Shown: positions 11,255 through 21,966, numbered from the stretch's first letter. The stretch: 64,000 nt of DNA from Arenicola marina (GCA_964019135.1 OZ025256.1:3369249-3433248), one strand, 5' to 3'. Notes: generated by a model not told the origin, from the sequence alone. Translations and numbers: made by a program.

Positions 11255-12149
11255 ATGGACGATGGTGAGTTATTTAGAATTGCAGCAACTCAAGTTTCGT
11301 ATAAACGTTTTCCTCACAAAGACAAATTAAAAGTTGCAATTTTTTTGTTTTAAATCATGATTAAACATATAATAATAATAATAATAATAATAATACCTAG
11401 CACTTACTATTTAGATGCCCTGAAACTGCATTTGCAAGAGTTTTAGACCCCCCCCCCCCCACCCCACGCGCAATCCACATCTGATATAAGTACCAGAAGC
11501 CTTTGGAGGATGGACAGTGTATACACAGAATTATAGGAATTGCATTGATGTATGACTTTCATTTATTCAGGTGTAACAGTAGTTCACCAATTCATTTAGA
11601 AATATTATTGGTCAGACCAGCTCCTGATTTGTGGTCAGAACATATATGAATAGTAATGGTTCCATGAAAATGTAAACTGTTTAGATGGTTTCACGTTTAT
11701 TATGTAAATGTTGTTTCTATAAGAAGATTCAACTTTAAATGCTTGTTAAGGAAATTATTGGTCGTGAAAAATCCGTTCAGTTTGTTCATAAATGTAAATT
11801 AAAAAATGTCAATGAAATGCATGTCATCGTGTGTCCCAAATCATTAGAGAATTAATCCTTAAGAAACTGTTCTGTTACAGTTTGTGTTTTTGTTTCATTA
11901 AAGGTAAGATAACGAAAGAAGTAATATAAATAATATAGAACTAAAACACATATTAACACTTTGAAAAAAACGTCTAAACTCTCTTTTTTAGTTGTATTCT
12001 GTTCTGTTGCTATTGTGATCGCTTTCGTAAATTGTGAAGAACGCCGTGAAAAACCGAAACGTAAACGTATCCGGGTTAAGGCATCGGGATGCGTATCAGT
12101 GACGCGGAAACGTAGAGCTATAACTCTCTTACTAATGTTCTGGCCTTAG
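11255..12149 (+). CDS. candidate small secreted protein, two exons (11255-11264, 11992-12149)
   Basis: No family is recognised. Exon 1 is ATGGACGATG with a good start context (A at -3, G at +4), directly followed by the consensus donor GTGAGT at 11265. A 727-bp AT-rich intron ends in CTCTCTTTTTTAG; TATTAAC (11951) and CTAAAC (11974) are possible branch points. Exon 2 begins at 11992 in the phase exon 1 requires (phase 1). The joined 55-residue product starts MDDVVFCSVAIVIAFVNC, a short hydrophobic run resembling a cleavable signal peptide, followed by a very basic stretch (EKPKRKRIRVK) and ends at TAG 12147-12149. Alternatively exon 2 is shorter: a weak donor AAAC/GTAAAC near 12062 and the acceptor TTACTAAT...CCTTAG at 12149 would join in frame to an open stretch reaching 12358. 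Phase match plus signal-like sequence is suggestive, not proof. Confidence 0.4.
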
Positions 12150-12358
12150 ATGTGCAGCATAATGTGGATCATCGGGTACCGCAACCGTATGAACTGGACA
12201 TGGATACTGGCAGAGCGAGAGTGAGGCCATCGGAAGAAGGTAACATTGTCATACAGTTCATCCAAAGAGTCAGAAAAAGCGAGACAGAAAGAGAGAGAGA
12301 CGGCAAGAGAAAGCAGCAGAGAGAGTCAAAGGAAACATCGAGCATCGATATACAATAA
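12150..12358 (+). CDS. possible alternative third exon of the same gene
   Basis: After the acceptor-like CCTTAG (preceded by the branch-point-like TTACTAAT) a frame runs to TAA at 12356-12358. It encodes hydrophilic sequence with HNVDHRVPQPYELDMDTG and then an Arg/Glu/Lys-rich tail (SETERERDGKRKQQRES). It has no ATG of its own near the front, so it could only be coding through splicing from the exon at 11992. No polyadenylation signal follows closely; the next AATAAA is near 12957. Confidence 0.2.
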
Positions 12359-12786
12359 CCAACCCCCCACCCCCTGGGGTATACCCTGCCCTAAGTGTGG
12401 CTTAGAGACTTGAATTATTGACCAGGCCTAAAGCCCTCCCCGAGGGACGTGACGGGATCCGCAACACATGTCCAGCCAATTACCGCGTCTGACGCCATTT
12501 CACTCACTCTGACAGGACGCCCCTCTTGGACTGGCTCCGGCGTCCGGCTTAAACGGATTACGGTCCGTTGATACACCCCGGCCACAAAGGGGAGGATGCG
12601 TCGGGGTACGGCGCCCGGCGCTTTAACTCGGCGAATTACGGTCAACACTCAAGGTCGTTTAGCGGGACCACCTGCGCTGTTAGACAAAAGAGCAGGTCCG
12701 CGGCGAAGATTACGATGATGGACATTGGTTGGTCAGCGGTGAGGCGACGTTAGCAGGTCTGCTGGAATAGCAGCCTATTGTTGGGT
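12359..12786. other. no gene supported; CpG-rich spacer
   Basis: This sequence is GC- and CpG-rich, unlike the AT-rich stretches on either side. It includes GGACGTGACGGGATCCGC, GGATTACGGTCCGTTGATAC and GGCGAATTACGGTCAACAC. Open frames occur on both strands, but none has a recognisable domain or splice structure. Confidence 0.35.
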
Positions 12787-12929
12787 GGTTGTTAGTCGTT
12801 GTCTGCGCATGCGTGTATACGTCTTCTGAGATATATTATATAATTATGTGTTCTTGTGGTTGTTAGTTGTAGAATTTGTAATCTGCACATGCGTATATAC
12901 CTCTTCTAAGATATTGTATATAATTATAA
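12787..12929. repeat. diverged direct duplication of about 65-70 bp
   Basis: GTTGTTAGTCGTTG...CTGCGCATGCGTGTATAC and its partner GTTGTTAGTTGTAG...CTGCACATGCGTATATAC are each followed by CTTCT(G/A)AGATAT and end in TATATAATTAT. This is an old two-copy tandem duplication. Confidence 0.8.
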
Positions 12930-13010
12930 CGATTTCTTAAGTTACAATATGCTCCACAATAAAATCTACAATTGTTTTATTATTATAGAAGGACATATGT
13001 TGCCTCTGGA

Positions 13011-13272
13011 GTTGATTGGTTGGTTGCATATTCAGGACGCCGTAACCACTTTTGATCATATCACGTCAATAGGAGACGGAAGGGAGAGTGGAGCCATGTC
13101 CCCGGCGGTAACCCCCTACTCTCTGCGAAGTAGGAAACGGGATCTTTATCCTACGACCACACAGACATGGCCACAGCGGGGCGCGAACCATCGATCCGCG
13201 TGCCGTTAGGCTCTCAGGTGGCCAGAGCGCTGAATGCCAGCACTCTAACCCACTGAGCTATCAGGGCGGCCG
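13011..13272 (-). mobile_element. tRNA-derived SINE, family B, copy 3
   Basis: On the minus strand it starts CGGCCGCCCTGATAGCTCAG, has box B GGTTCGCGCCCC and the body word GGGGACATGGCTCCACTCTC, and ends with an AACCAACCAAT tail. It is full-length against the other copies. A 48-bp tandem array begins within ten bases of its 5' end. Confidence 0.9.
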
Positions 13273-13280
13273 GTAGACGT

Positions 13281-13465
13281 GGGAAGGGTTAAAGTTATGG
13301 ATAAGGTAGTGCCATTGATCTTAGATTGGGAGGGCTATAAAGTTATGGATAAGGTACTGCTATTGATCTTAGATTGGGAGGGCTATAAAGTTATGGATAA
13401 GGTACTGCTATTGATCTTAGATTGGGAAGGCTATAAAGTTATGGATAAGGTACTGGGAACTTGTT
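13281..13465. repeat. 48-bp tandem repeat, nearly four copies
   Basis: AGTTATGG recurs at 13293, 13341, 13389 and 13437, exactly 48 bases apart. The unit contains AAAGTTATGGATAAGGTACT and TTGATCTTAGATTGGGAGGG. The copies are nearly identical, which implies recent expansion. Confidence 0.95.
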
Positions 13466-13869
13466 TAGTCTGAGATGGGCTGTCGGATTGCACGCCGTGT
13501 TACCTGTTAAACCGTCGTGTGTGTGCTTTGTTATTGGGCAAGATGTATCGATGCGTCATTTCGCTAAGATCTCGGATTTTTTGCCAGTAAAATTGATCGT
13601 ATTGCTCCGCCCAACATATTGAATTGATCACTAGTATATTGCACGCATTAATTTGAATAATAGTAGCTAACAAATAAGATGCACGAAGCTGACTGCGCCC
13701 TAGTAATCGCCGCATAACACTGTGTCCCGCTGCTCGTCCTATCATGTAAAATATGGATTTACGACCTCGTAACTCTTAGTCAAACGATGTACAGCAACGT
13801 GTGTAAGCAGATAACTAACTACGATGTTGGTACATAGCCGCTCGTTCATTGAGCTATATGACGGATACT
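13466..13869. other. no gene or repeat recognised
   Basis: This is mixed-composition sequence. An 81-codon minus-strand frame at 13500-13745 has no recognisable features. Confidence 0.4.
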
Positions 13870-14310
13870 GCCAATGGATATGTATCTGTACATATGTAAT
13901 GTGTTAAAATTGTCAAGTATTTTTTTTAATAATGTACATATGTCATGTGAATATAATGTATGCAATAAATATGTAAATAAAACTTATACAATTGATATGA
14001 TATGCAATTAATATGTAAATATAATGCATAAATTGATATGTAAATATAATGTATAAAGTAATATGAAACTATAGTGTATAAATTAATATGTAAATATATT
14101 GTATTAATTAATATGAAACTATAGTGTATAAATTAATATGTAAATATTACGTATACAAATAATATGAAAATATAATGCATACAATTCAATGTGGATATAA
14201 TTGCATGAAAGGAATATGTATACACTTTAATGTAGATATAATTTTATCAAAGGAATATGTATTCAATTCAATGTAGATATAATTGCATCAAAGGAATATG
14301 TATTACAACT
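13870..14310. repeat. decayed AT-rich minisatellite
   Basis: The words ATTAATATGTAAATATAATG, TAATATGAAACTATAGTG and, in the right half, AATGTAGATATAATT plus AAAGGAATATGTAT recur at roughly 30-45-base intervals with much divergence. It is an old array and encodes nothing. Confidence 0.8.
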
Positions 14311-15395
14311 TGCAGGTTGGTCAAATGAAGGCATATGTTTTCTACATTCAACAATGAGTTCTGGATTAGACCAGGGATCAGTCAGTGACTGTAGTTTCTC
14401 TGATAGGCCATTGTGTGTGTGAATGGAAAGCGGTGTCGCCCGACATGAGCGGACACTGGGAGACCTGTCTCCAGTCACCATGGTGACGATGGGGGAACCA
14501 CGTGGTGTGCACGACAATGGCTGGGCGGAAGAGGCTGGCGCTGATGATGTTGCGTGATTGGGATGTGAAACCTGGGGCCCGGGAATGCGAGGAATTCCTG
14601 GCAGGCAGCTGCCATACGCACGTGCTCTCGGACTTGGAGGGTGTGGGAGAGGGTTGGTTTTGCAGCGGGGTGGGCGGGGGTGGGGGCGATGATCAACAGG
14701 GGTGGTGGTTAATGGGGTGGACGGGGTGGAGGGTGGAGGGTCAGTGGTTGGGACGGTGGGTGGGGGGAGAGGTGGGTTTTGAGGGAGTCACTGGCGTCAA
14801 GTTAAAGGGCTGACAGTGTTGGGGATGGGGTTTGGGTGAGAAATGGGGGGGGGGGGAGTAGGGCGCCAAGGTGGTGGCAATGAAGGGGTGGTGGTTGAGG
14901 GGGGAGGGGGGTTGCCTGTCATATACTATGGCCGCAGGGGGTGACTGCCGACGGACTGACTATATGCTAGTTATGTTTTACATCGCCAGCCCTGACGACT
15001 CCAATGCCACGTTACCCTACCCTACCTCCGCCACCCCCCCCCCCCCCCACCTACCCACGTCGCTCAGCGCACCCCACCCCACCTAGACCTAAAACAAACC
15101 CACCCGTCTCAATTACCCCCCAATGTCACGCCAACATTAATACCCCCCCCCCCAATACTTGCCTGGGTACCTACCCGGGTGTTAACCAAATCCCCTTCCC
15201 CATCTTCCCATCAGCCAACATACAAATCACAACCCCCCCCTCCCCCTCCCCTTCAACCAAACCCTTCCCAGCCCCTCTCCAATCACCCCCCACCCCGTCC
15301 ACACACTCTGGCCCCTTTGTGTAACCGAACAGTGACAAGACAGAGAACGGAAATTGCGAACTGGCAATTTCCTGGCGGTCGCCATGCGGCGATTG
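14311..15395. other. no gene supported; G-rich then C-rich low complexity
   Basis: From 14640 to 14920 the plus strand is G-rich (GGTGGGTGGGGGGAGAGG and similar); from 15010 to 15310 it is C-rich. Open frames through these tracts are glycine-, proline- or serine-rich artefacts. The strand switch in G content could let the two halves pair imperfectly. Confidence 0.5.
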
Positions 15396-16110
15396 GAAAG
15401 GCCTTGGCTGTCAGAATACGAGGACTGCGCAGGGCTGTCATAATGCGATCTCAGGGCTGTCCTTCGCTGTCAGAATCCTTGACATCGCACGGCTGTCATA
15501 CAGATAATGAAAGTTCTGGGATGTCCTTCACCGTCAGAATCTCTTGACATCGCACGGCTGTCATACAGATAATGAAAGTTCTGGGATATCCTTCGCTGTC
15601 AGAATCCTTGACATCGCACGACTGTCATACAGATAATGAAAGTTCTGGGATGTCCTTCGCTGTCAGAATCCTTGACATCGCACGGCTGTCATACAGATAA
15701 TGAACGTTCAGGGATGTCCTTCGCTGTCAGAATCCCTGACATCGCACGGCTGTCATACAGATAATGAAAGTTCTGGGATGTCCTTCGCTGTCAGAATCCT
15801 TGACATCGCACGGCTGTCATACAGATAATGCAAGTTCTGGGATGTCCTTCGCTGTCAGAATCTCTTGACATCGCACGGCTGTCATACAGATAAGGAAAGT
15901 TCAGGGATGTCCTTCGCTGTCAGAATCCTTGACATCGCACGGCTGTCATACAGATAATGAAAGTTCAGGGATGTCCTTCGCTGTCAGAATCCTTGACATC
16001 ACATGGCTGTCATGCTGGTGATGTAATGTCATGGATGTCCTTCGCTTGTCAAAATTCCCTGACATCACACGGCTGTCATACAGGTAATGCAATGTCATTG
16101 CCTTCCTTCG
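15396..16110. repeat. 64-65-bp minisatellite, about 11 copies
   Basis: The unit contains GATGTCCTTCGCTGTCAGAA, TCCTTGACATCGCACGG and CTGTCATACAGATAATG. Single-base T insertions (TCTCTTGAC for TCCTTGAC) explain the 65-bp units. Both edges are more diverged than the centre. CTGTCA, the complement of the TALE-homeodomain hexamer TGACAG, occurs twice in most units. Confidence 0.96.
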
Positions 16111-16806
16111 CTATGGGTAAGAGTGTACAGCAGGCTATAGACGTTAGGACCCGCATGGGGGGACGGGGTTATGTATTAATTCTCATCCGAGCATTAACTC
16201 CCAGCGTAGACACTCAGACGGGCCCAGCTAAGGGTATCATCATACCTGGACCAGCGAAGACCCTGAGTAATGTATCAGCATACCCAGCCTCTTTGAAACT
16301 GAACATCAGACAACTCGGGTGGCAATAGCGCCAGCCATCTAAGAGGGGCCTAACATCCATACTGGAGCCCACGAGAAGGGTATTCTGACAACGACCTCGC
16401 CCTGGGTCCATCGGATAAACGACAAAAATGGCGAATTGGGTACTTTGTGATAAAAGCATAGAATTTGGCATACTGGTTCCATATACTTTTGTAGTCAAAT
16501 TCAGACATGGTATATATCAATGCACATTTGACCCATGGTGGCTGTGGCGGCCGTTTTGCAAGATGGCGGACAGGGCCAGCAATAGCACTTTATATCTCGA
16601 AAGTTAAGATGGGTAGATCCATTATATGGATGCCTGAAATACAAAAATCTTTATCGAGTATACAGTAGCACAGTCGCCATTTGCTTCGCCTAACGCTGCC
16701 ACACACCCTCAGCCCATTCATCCAACCGCCCCCCCCCCCTACCCTCACACCCCAATCTCCCGTCATGACTGTATCATCATCACCTGTAGCCACAGCATAA
16801 AACATC
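16111..16806. other. no gene supported; unique sequence
   Basis: The stretch includes TTGCAAGATGGCGGACAGGG near 16556-16575, which contains the YY1-type AAGATGGCGG motif, and a short poly-C run at 16730. No exon is defensible. Confidence 0.35.
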
Positions 16807-16910
16807 TGTCACGTGTCACTCGGTTTGGCGCCATTTTCGGAAAGGGGACGCCACCGCGGCGTCTGTGTCACGTGTCAGTGGTGACGTCACAATACAATGG
16901 CGCCGGACAG
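16807..16910 (+). promoter_or_regulatory. E-box/E2F/CRE motif cluster with a possible start exon
   Basis: TGTCACGTGTCA occurs twice (16807-16818, 16866-16877), each holding a CACGTG E-box. TTTGGCGCCATTTTC at 16824-16838 fits the E2F consensus, and the palindromic CRE TGACGTCA lies at 16882-16889. Eight bases later ATGGCGCCGGACAG (16897-16910) runs straight into the donor-like GTAATG. Motif density suggests a promoter reading rightward. The downstream sequence is a tRNA-like fragment and then a tandem array, so no second exon can be named. Confidence 0.3.
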
Positions 16911-16944
16911 GTAATGGGCCATCAGACAGCAGACCTCTCCAGTC

Positions 16945-17045
16945 TGAACGCATCGCCCGAGTGGTAGAGGGGTCAGCAAGAGCGGTCGATTGGTCGCCAG
17001 TGAGTCGAGTACAGACGTTTGGGAGTTCGTGGTTCGCTGTGCTAA
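16945..17045 (+). other. tRNA-like fragment
   Basis: CGCCCGAGTGGTAGAGGGG resembles box A of serine/leucine tRNAs, and GGGAGTTCGTGGTTCG about 75 bases later resembles a disrupted box B. It may be a decayed SINE head; a functional tRNA fold is not supported. Confidence 0.25.
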
Positions 17046-17177
17046 TGTCTATATTTTGTACAATAACGATTCCAGGGTATTAGCCGCCTTCGACAAGGTT
17101 CCGTGTCTGTCTGATCCCTGTCGACGGACGCGATGGGGCCCGGGTAACAGATTGAAGAGCCCTTCTCAAAGCAAGCA

Positions 17178-18190
17178 ACCACTCCTTACAATCTTCGTGC
17201 TTCTTATAGTGTTACCTAGAAACAGTCACAGTAAATTATCTTCGTGCTTCTCGGTGTTACCTAACAACAGTTATAGTAAATCGTCTTCGTGCTTCTTCGT
17301 GTTACCTAGCATGAGTCATATAAAACGTTTTCTGGCTTCTTGATGTTATCTAGCAACTGTCATAGTAAAACGTCTTCGTGCTTCTTCGTGTTACCTAGCA
17401 ACAGCCACACAGCAACGTCTTCGTGCTTCTTCGTGTTACCTAGCAACAGCCACACAGCAACGTCTTCGTGCTTCTTCGTGTTACCTAGCAACAGCCACAC
17501 AGCAACGTCTTCGTGCTTCTTCGTGTTACCTAGCAACAGCCACACAGCAACGTCTTCGTGCTTCTTCGTGTTACCTAGCCACAGCCACACAGCAACGTCT
17601 TCGTGCTTCTTCGTGTTACCTAGCCACAGCCACACAGCAACGTCTTCGTGCTTCTTCGTGTTACCTAGCAACAGCCACACAGCAACGTCTTCGTGCTTCT
17701 TCGTGTTACCTAGCAACAGCCACACAGCAACGTCTTCGTGCTTCTTCGTGTTACCTAGCAACAGCCACACAGCAACGTCTTCGTGCTTCTTCGTGTTACC
17801 TAGCAACAGCCACACAGCAACGTCTTCGTGCTTCTTCGTGTTACCTAGCAACAGCCACACAGCAACGTCTTCGTGCTTCTTCGTGTTACCTAGCCACAGC
17901 CACACAGCAACGTCTTCGTGCTTCTTCGTGTTACCTAGCAACAGCCACACAGCAACGTCTTCGTGCTTCTTCGTGTTACCTAGCAACAGCCACACAGCAA
18001 CGTCTTCGTGCTTCTTCGTGTTACCTAGCAACAGCCACACAGCAACGTCTTCGGGCTTCTTCGTGTTACCTAGCAACAGCCACACAGCAACGTCTTCGTG
18101 CTTCTTCGTGTTACCTAGCAACAGCCACACAGCAACGTCTTCGGGCTTCTTCGTGTTACCTAGGAACGGTGACATAGCAACGTCTTTAAT
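17178..18190. repeat. 45-bp minisatellite carrying an RFX X-box-like site, about 22 copies
   Basis: The unit reads AGCAACGTCTTCGTGCTTCT then TCGTGTTACCTAGCAACAGC plus CACAC. The copies from 17380 to 18150 are nearly identical, while the first four are diverged. GTTACCTAGCAAC fits GTNRCC(N0-3)RGYAAC, the X-box recognised by RFX winged-helix factors, and is intact in 14 copies; others have AGCCAC, AGGAAC or AGAAAC. Frames of 291 codons (plus) and 286 codons (minus) are artefacts of a unit divisible by three. Confidence 0.97.
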
Positions 18191-18989
18191 GACGTTTGAC
18201 GGGAAGGGAATTTGAGACACCGGAAGTTGAAAGAAATAAGTGTAGGGGGGGGGTGGGGTATTGGTGGCTTTTGCAGGATATGCGACACTTTAGAAGGCAA
18301 CTGGTGTGGAAGAGGTGGTGAAGGGGGGGAAGGGCCTGGGTGTAGTACTTTGAAATAGGACGCCTACGGGGTAGAGGTGCGGATGGGGGCAGCGTTTGAT
18401 GCAAGAATCACTTGTTCGGCCCTGCCCTGCCCCCAATCCCATTAAAAGTCGATTTATCTCTGATCGATTTGAACCGTTCAACACTTCCACTATACTTCAC
18501 CCAAGTACCTCGAGTTCACACTCTCATAATGGATTGCAACGGCGTGATCTACTACCACAATAACCCACTGGCACGGACCAATTTAGCTTGGGAGATCACT
18601 GACCTAAATGTCCTCTATAATCCCCCCCCCCCTCCCCACCCCCAATATCCCCTCCTCCATTCTCATATAACCCTATATCTATGAACTGGCGTTTGTCTGG
18701 CTGGCAAATTCCGACGGACAGAGGGGGTGGAGGAGGGAGTGGCGGGGGAAAGGCAAGACCAGTTGCCGGGCAAATTGGGGGGTAGGGCTTGTGAGGCTCC
18801 CTTCACCCCTTGGCCCCAGTCTGAAGCTAATGGGGTGGATTAGCACCTAATTCCCTTCCCGTGATGCCCCGCGACCGGAACCGACGTCATCCACCTCCTC
18901 TCAAAGGGATCATTCAGTTATTGACGCTTTCTCTAAAACCCACAGCCGTTCCTTCACAAGAACGGGGGAAAGCCAGAATAAGAGACGTA
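18191..18989. other. no gene supported; mixed low complexity
   Basis: G-rich (18245-18260) and C-rich (18620-18645) runs sit in otherwise unique sequence. No exon or transposon end is recognised. Confidence 0.4.
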
Positions 18990-19345
18990 GAAGGGGGAAG
19001 GGGGGAGAGGGGACTGGTGGGGGGGGGGTGAGGGAACTGGTGGGGCTGTGAGAGGACTGGTGGGGGTGTGTGGGGACTGGTGGGGGGGGGTGAGGGAACT
19101 GGTGGGGCTGTGAGGGGACTGGTGGGGGTGTGAGGGGACTGGTGGGTGGGGTGAGGGGATTGGTGGGGGGTTGGGGGTACTGGTGAGTGGGGTGAGGGGA
19201 CTGGTGGAGGGGTGAGGGGACTGGTGGAGGGGTGAGGGGACTGGTGGAGGGGTGAGGGGACTGGTGGAGAGGTGAGGGGACTGGTTGGGGGGGGGGGGGA
19301 GGTGAAGGGACCGGTGGGGGTGAGGAGACTAGTGGGGGCAAATCT
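18990..19345. repeat. GGGGACTGGTGG repeat, 18-27-bp units
   Basis: GGGGACTGGTGGGGGTGTGA and GAGGGGTGAGGGGACTGGTG alternate. The units at 19205-19275 are nearly identical 19-mers. The repeated G runs meet the four-tract rule for G-quadruplexes. Confidence 0.9.
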
Positions 19346-19554
19346 CTTGGTGTGTACGGGGGATGCTGAGCGGAATGGGGCTGGCGAGCGGGAGGGGAAG
19401 TGTAGGGTGCGGCGGGGAGGGGGGATATTTAGGCAACGGGTTGGTTCCAGTAGAGTGTCGGACAGATTGTGAGGAGAGCAAAGGATTGCTGGCGAGCAAA
19501 TACCAACAGTGGAAAGTGGATCATAGGAACCCGGGCAATCTCTCATTCTTTGAA

Positions 19555-19765
19555 TCCACCAACCTCCCCACCCCATGCATCCCTACACCCATTCCCTTCT
19601 CCCTCTGTCTGCCATTCTTCAGCCCACCAACCTCCCCACCCCATGCACCCCTACACCCATTCCCTTCTCCCTCTGTCTGCCATTCTTCAGCCCACCAACC
19701 TCCCCACCCCATGCATCCCTACACCCATTCCCTTCTCCCTCTGTCTGCCATTCTTCAGCCAACGA
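19555..19765. repeat. 68-bp tandem repeat, three copies
   Basis: CACCAACCTCCCCACCCCAT recurs at 19557, 19625 and 19693, each followed by ACACCCATTCCCTTCTCCC and CTGCCATTCTTCAGCC. The near identity implies recent triplication. Confidence 0.95.
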
Positions 19766-20264
19766 CTCACCCCCCATCCATCACTCCATGCAACCCCCGC
19801 CCCTAGACCCGTCAGCTCCAGCACCGCCCCTAGATCCGCCAGCCACCGCACCCTCACCCCCCCCCCCCCCCTTAACTCTACACACACAGCGGCCGCCAGG
19901 AGATTCCGAATTTTAGTAATGCCCGACGACACCTCAGCCAGCCGTAGTCAAAGGACGAAATGGCAGAGGGGCGGGGGTGCGGTGAGGGGGGGGGGGGGTG
20001 CGGATTGGCCCCCAGACTCCCACAACTTAATCCTTTCGTTCAACAAGTAAAATGTCCACCAGGAAATAGTCAGATTGCTCCCTCCACTTCGGATTCGCTG
20101 TTTTATCGGTCTCGCTCCTGGGCGATATTAGGGCACTCCCGCAGCCTATGGCGACAGTGTTGTGGCACGTGGTTAAGGGGGTTTGAGGCGGCTATCCTCA
20201 TTCCACTTCCAGGGAAGGTGGCCGCCAAAACGTTTTCGTTTTCTTTACGGTTATTACATCTACT
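19766..20264. other. no gene supported
   Basis: C-rich tracts (19855-19872) and a G run (19987-19998) flank unique sequence. GGTGGCCGCCAAAACG occurs near 20218. No exon can be assigned. Confidence 0.35.
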
Positions 20265-20675
20265 ATTGCACTCTCTGCCTTCGACTCACTCCGCTAGGGC
20301 TCCATTATATCTCTGCTGTCGCCTACAGACTCAATGCATTCGCACACTCGCTCGCCAGGGCGGCGCTGCGTAAATTGATAGGACACATGCGCCGCACTTA
20401 TACGCCGCATTTCGTGTCTGGGACCCAGCCTAAGCCTAATAAAACACGGTAGCAGGCGATGAAAAGCAAGGAAAGATGTTCACTCTCGATTGGAACTTTG
20501 ATAGTGATACAAGATGTATTTTGCTGTATTAAATACGCAGAACTCGAGAACTTTTATGCTAAATTCTTGAAATTACAGCCGATTCTTTGAAGAATCTTGA
20601 AATTCGTCCCTGGCCGACAGTAGAAAGAACTGCGGAGCTTGCGTAGCGCCACCTAGCAAATGGGAGCTTGCTACC
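20265..20675 (+). mobile_element. interspersed repeat family C, copy 2
   Basis: It begins GCACTCTCTGCCTTCGACTC, includes CAGGGCGGCGCTGCG, GGGACCCAGCCTAAGCCTAA and TGTATTTTGCTGTATTAAAT, and ends near GCGGAGCTTGCGTAGCGCCA. It is the best-preserved copy together with 27575-27990. No coding capacity is present. Confidence 0.88.
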
Positions 20676-21494
20676 ATTGCAGCGCTTATATTCGCCTTAT
20701 GTGTTGATTGCTATATGACGTGAGTGGCTAGCTTACCGACTGTAAAGGTTAGACCAGATTTGCAATCCGTATTTTCCATTAGTTGCACGTTTTCAGAAGT
20801 ACCCGTGTCGCATAACTGCCTTTTAGTTTAAACTATTTTTTATTGGCAATTGGAAAACAGGCACACTGCCTATGTAAATTCCTCTTGCTGAACTTGAAAC
20901 AAATGCTCAGACATAAAAATATACATAACAGTTGCGTACATCACAATGGGGCAGAAATCCAATAGTCAATAGACATTCAGGCATGACATAAAATACGTCA
21001 TATTTCATGGGAAATGTTTGGAGGATGCCATGTAGTCTTCAACTGCTTGAAATATACAAGGTTTTAACTTGAGTAGAGTGAGAGAGTATCCGATAATTTC
21101 GGATATCCCATATTGTATATCCAAGCATAGCAATTACAGCATATTTGGTTTAAACATTTATTTAACGAAGACACCCCGAATAGCATACGCTAGAAACATA
21201 GGACTTCCTGAAGAAAATGAAAAGCAAAATGTTACAATGTAAAACAAAATATGCAATAGTACAATGGTACAATGGCGAGGCAAGTTTGATCACATATAAC
21301 GGTACATGAAAAGAGGACAGGAAGAAGGAAAGGGATAGACTTAAAGGCTGACTCCGGACAGATTATTGGTATCTGAAACGATTAGTAGATGAAAGAGATG
21401 TAGATTAATTAACGTTAATAATAATAGAGTTTTCAGTTGCACGCTCGTGGCCATAGAGGAATAAATGTACAATATCTTTTCGATTGACGTCATG
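20676..21494. other. no gene supported; AT-rich spacer
   Basis: Unique AT-rich sequence. CCAAGCATAGCAATTACAGC at about 21121-21140 resembles units of the decayed array at 23395-23920, hinting that the array once reached further left. Confidence 0.4.
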
Positions 21495-21531
21495 AGTTAT
21501 CTTAATAAGACTCAGTCTTATTGAGATAACT
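21495..21531. repeat. near-perfect 37-bp palindrome
   Basis: AGTTATCTTAATAAGACT is followed by CAGTCTTATTGAGATAACT; the arms pair over 18 bases with one T/C difference. It lies a few bases left of the GATTAC-rich element. It could form a stable hairpin or cruciform. Confidence 0.93.
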
Positions 21532-21556
21532 GAGGCATGGGGCGATTAGATTGTAA

Positions 21557-21780
21557 ATGTAATCGGTTACGATTACGATTACTTGGAAATTTCATGCTTA
21601 CGATTACGATTACTTGGAAATTTTACGATTACGATTACTTGGAAATTTCACGATTACGATTACTTGGAAATTTTACGATTACGATTACTTGGAAATTTCA
21701 CGATTACGATTACTTGGAAATTTCACGATTACGATTACGATTATAGAAAATATGAAAGTAATCGATTACAATTGCATTGA
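21557..21780. repeat. 25-bp tandem repeat, about seven copies
   Basis: The unit is ACGATTACGATTACTTGG followed by AAATTTC or AAATTTT. Because 25 is not a multiple of three, the same repeat rotates through all three frames, giving three overlapping small open frames that are not genes. Confidence 0.95.
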
Positions 21781-21904
21781 AAGTAATCATAATTACAATC
21801 ATTATGATGTTTTTGATAAATGAACCTTGGACTAGACATTTAAGTACCTATTTCAACACCGTAAACATTGGAGGAGCGCAGTCACACACATGAAAACTGG
21901 GCAA

Positions 21905-21966
21905 CTTGGTTGGAAGAGCGGCGGAATTCTGATCATAGAGCTGTGCGTTCAATTCCCGACAATCAA
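21905..21966 (+). other. tRNA-like fragment
   Basis: ACTTGGTTGGAAGAGCGGC resembles a box-A region, and TGCGTTCAATTCCCGAC about 35 bases later resembles box B (GTTCAATTCC). It probably represents a tRNA-derived SINE head or tRNA pseudogene; acceptor-stem pairing is not obvious. Confidence 0.4.

Noticed and set aside
17340..18220. Paired 291/286-codon frames on opposite strands
   Set aside because: They are translation of the 45-bp array; no start context or unique domain.
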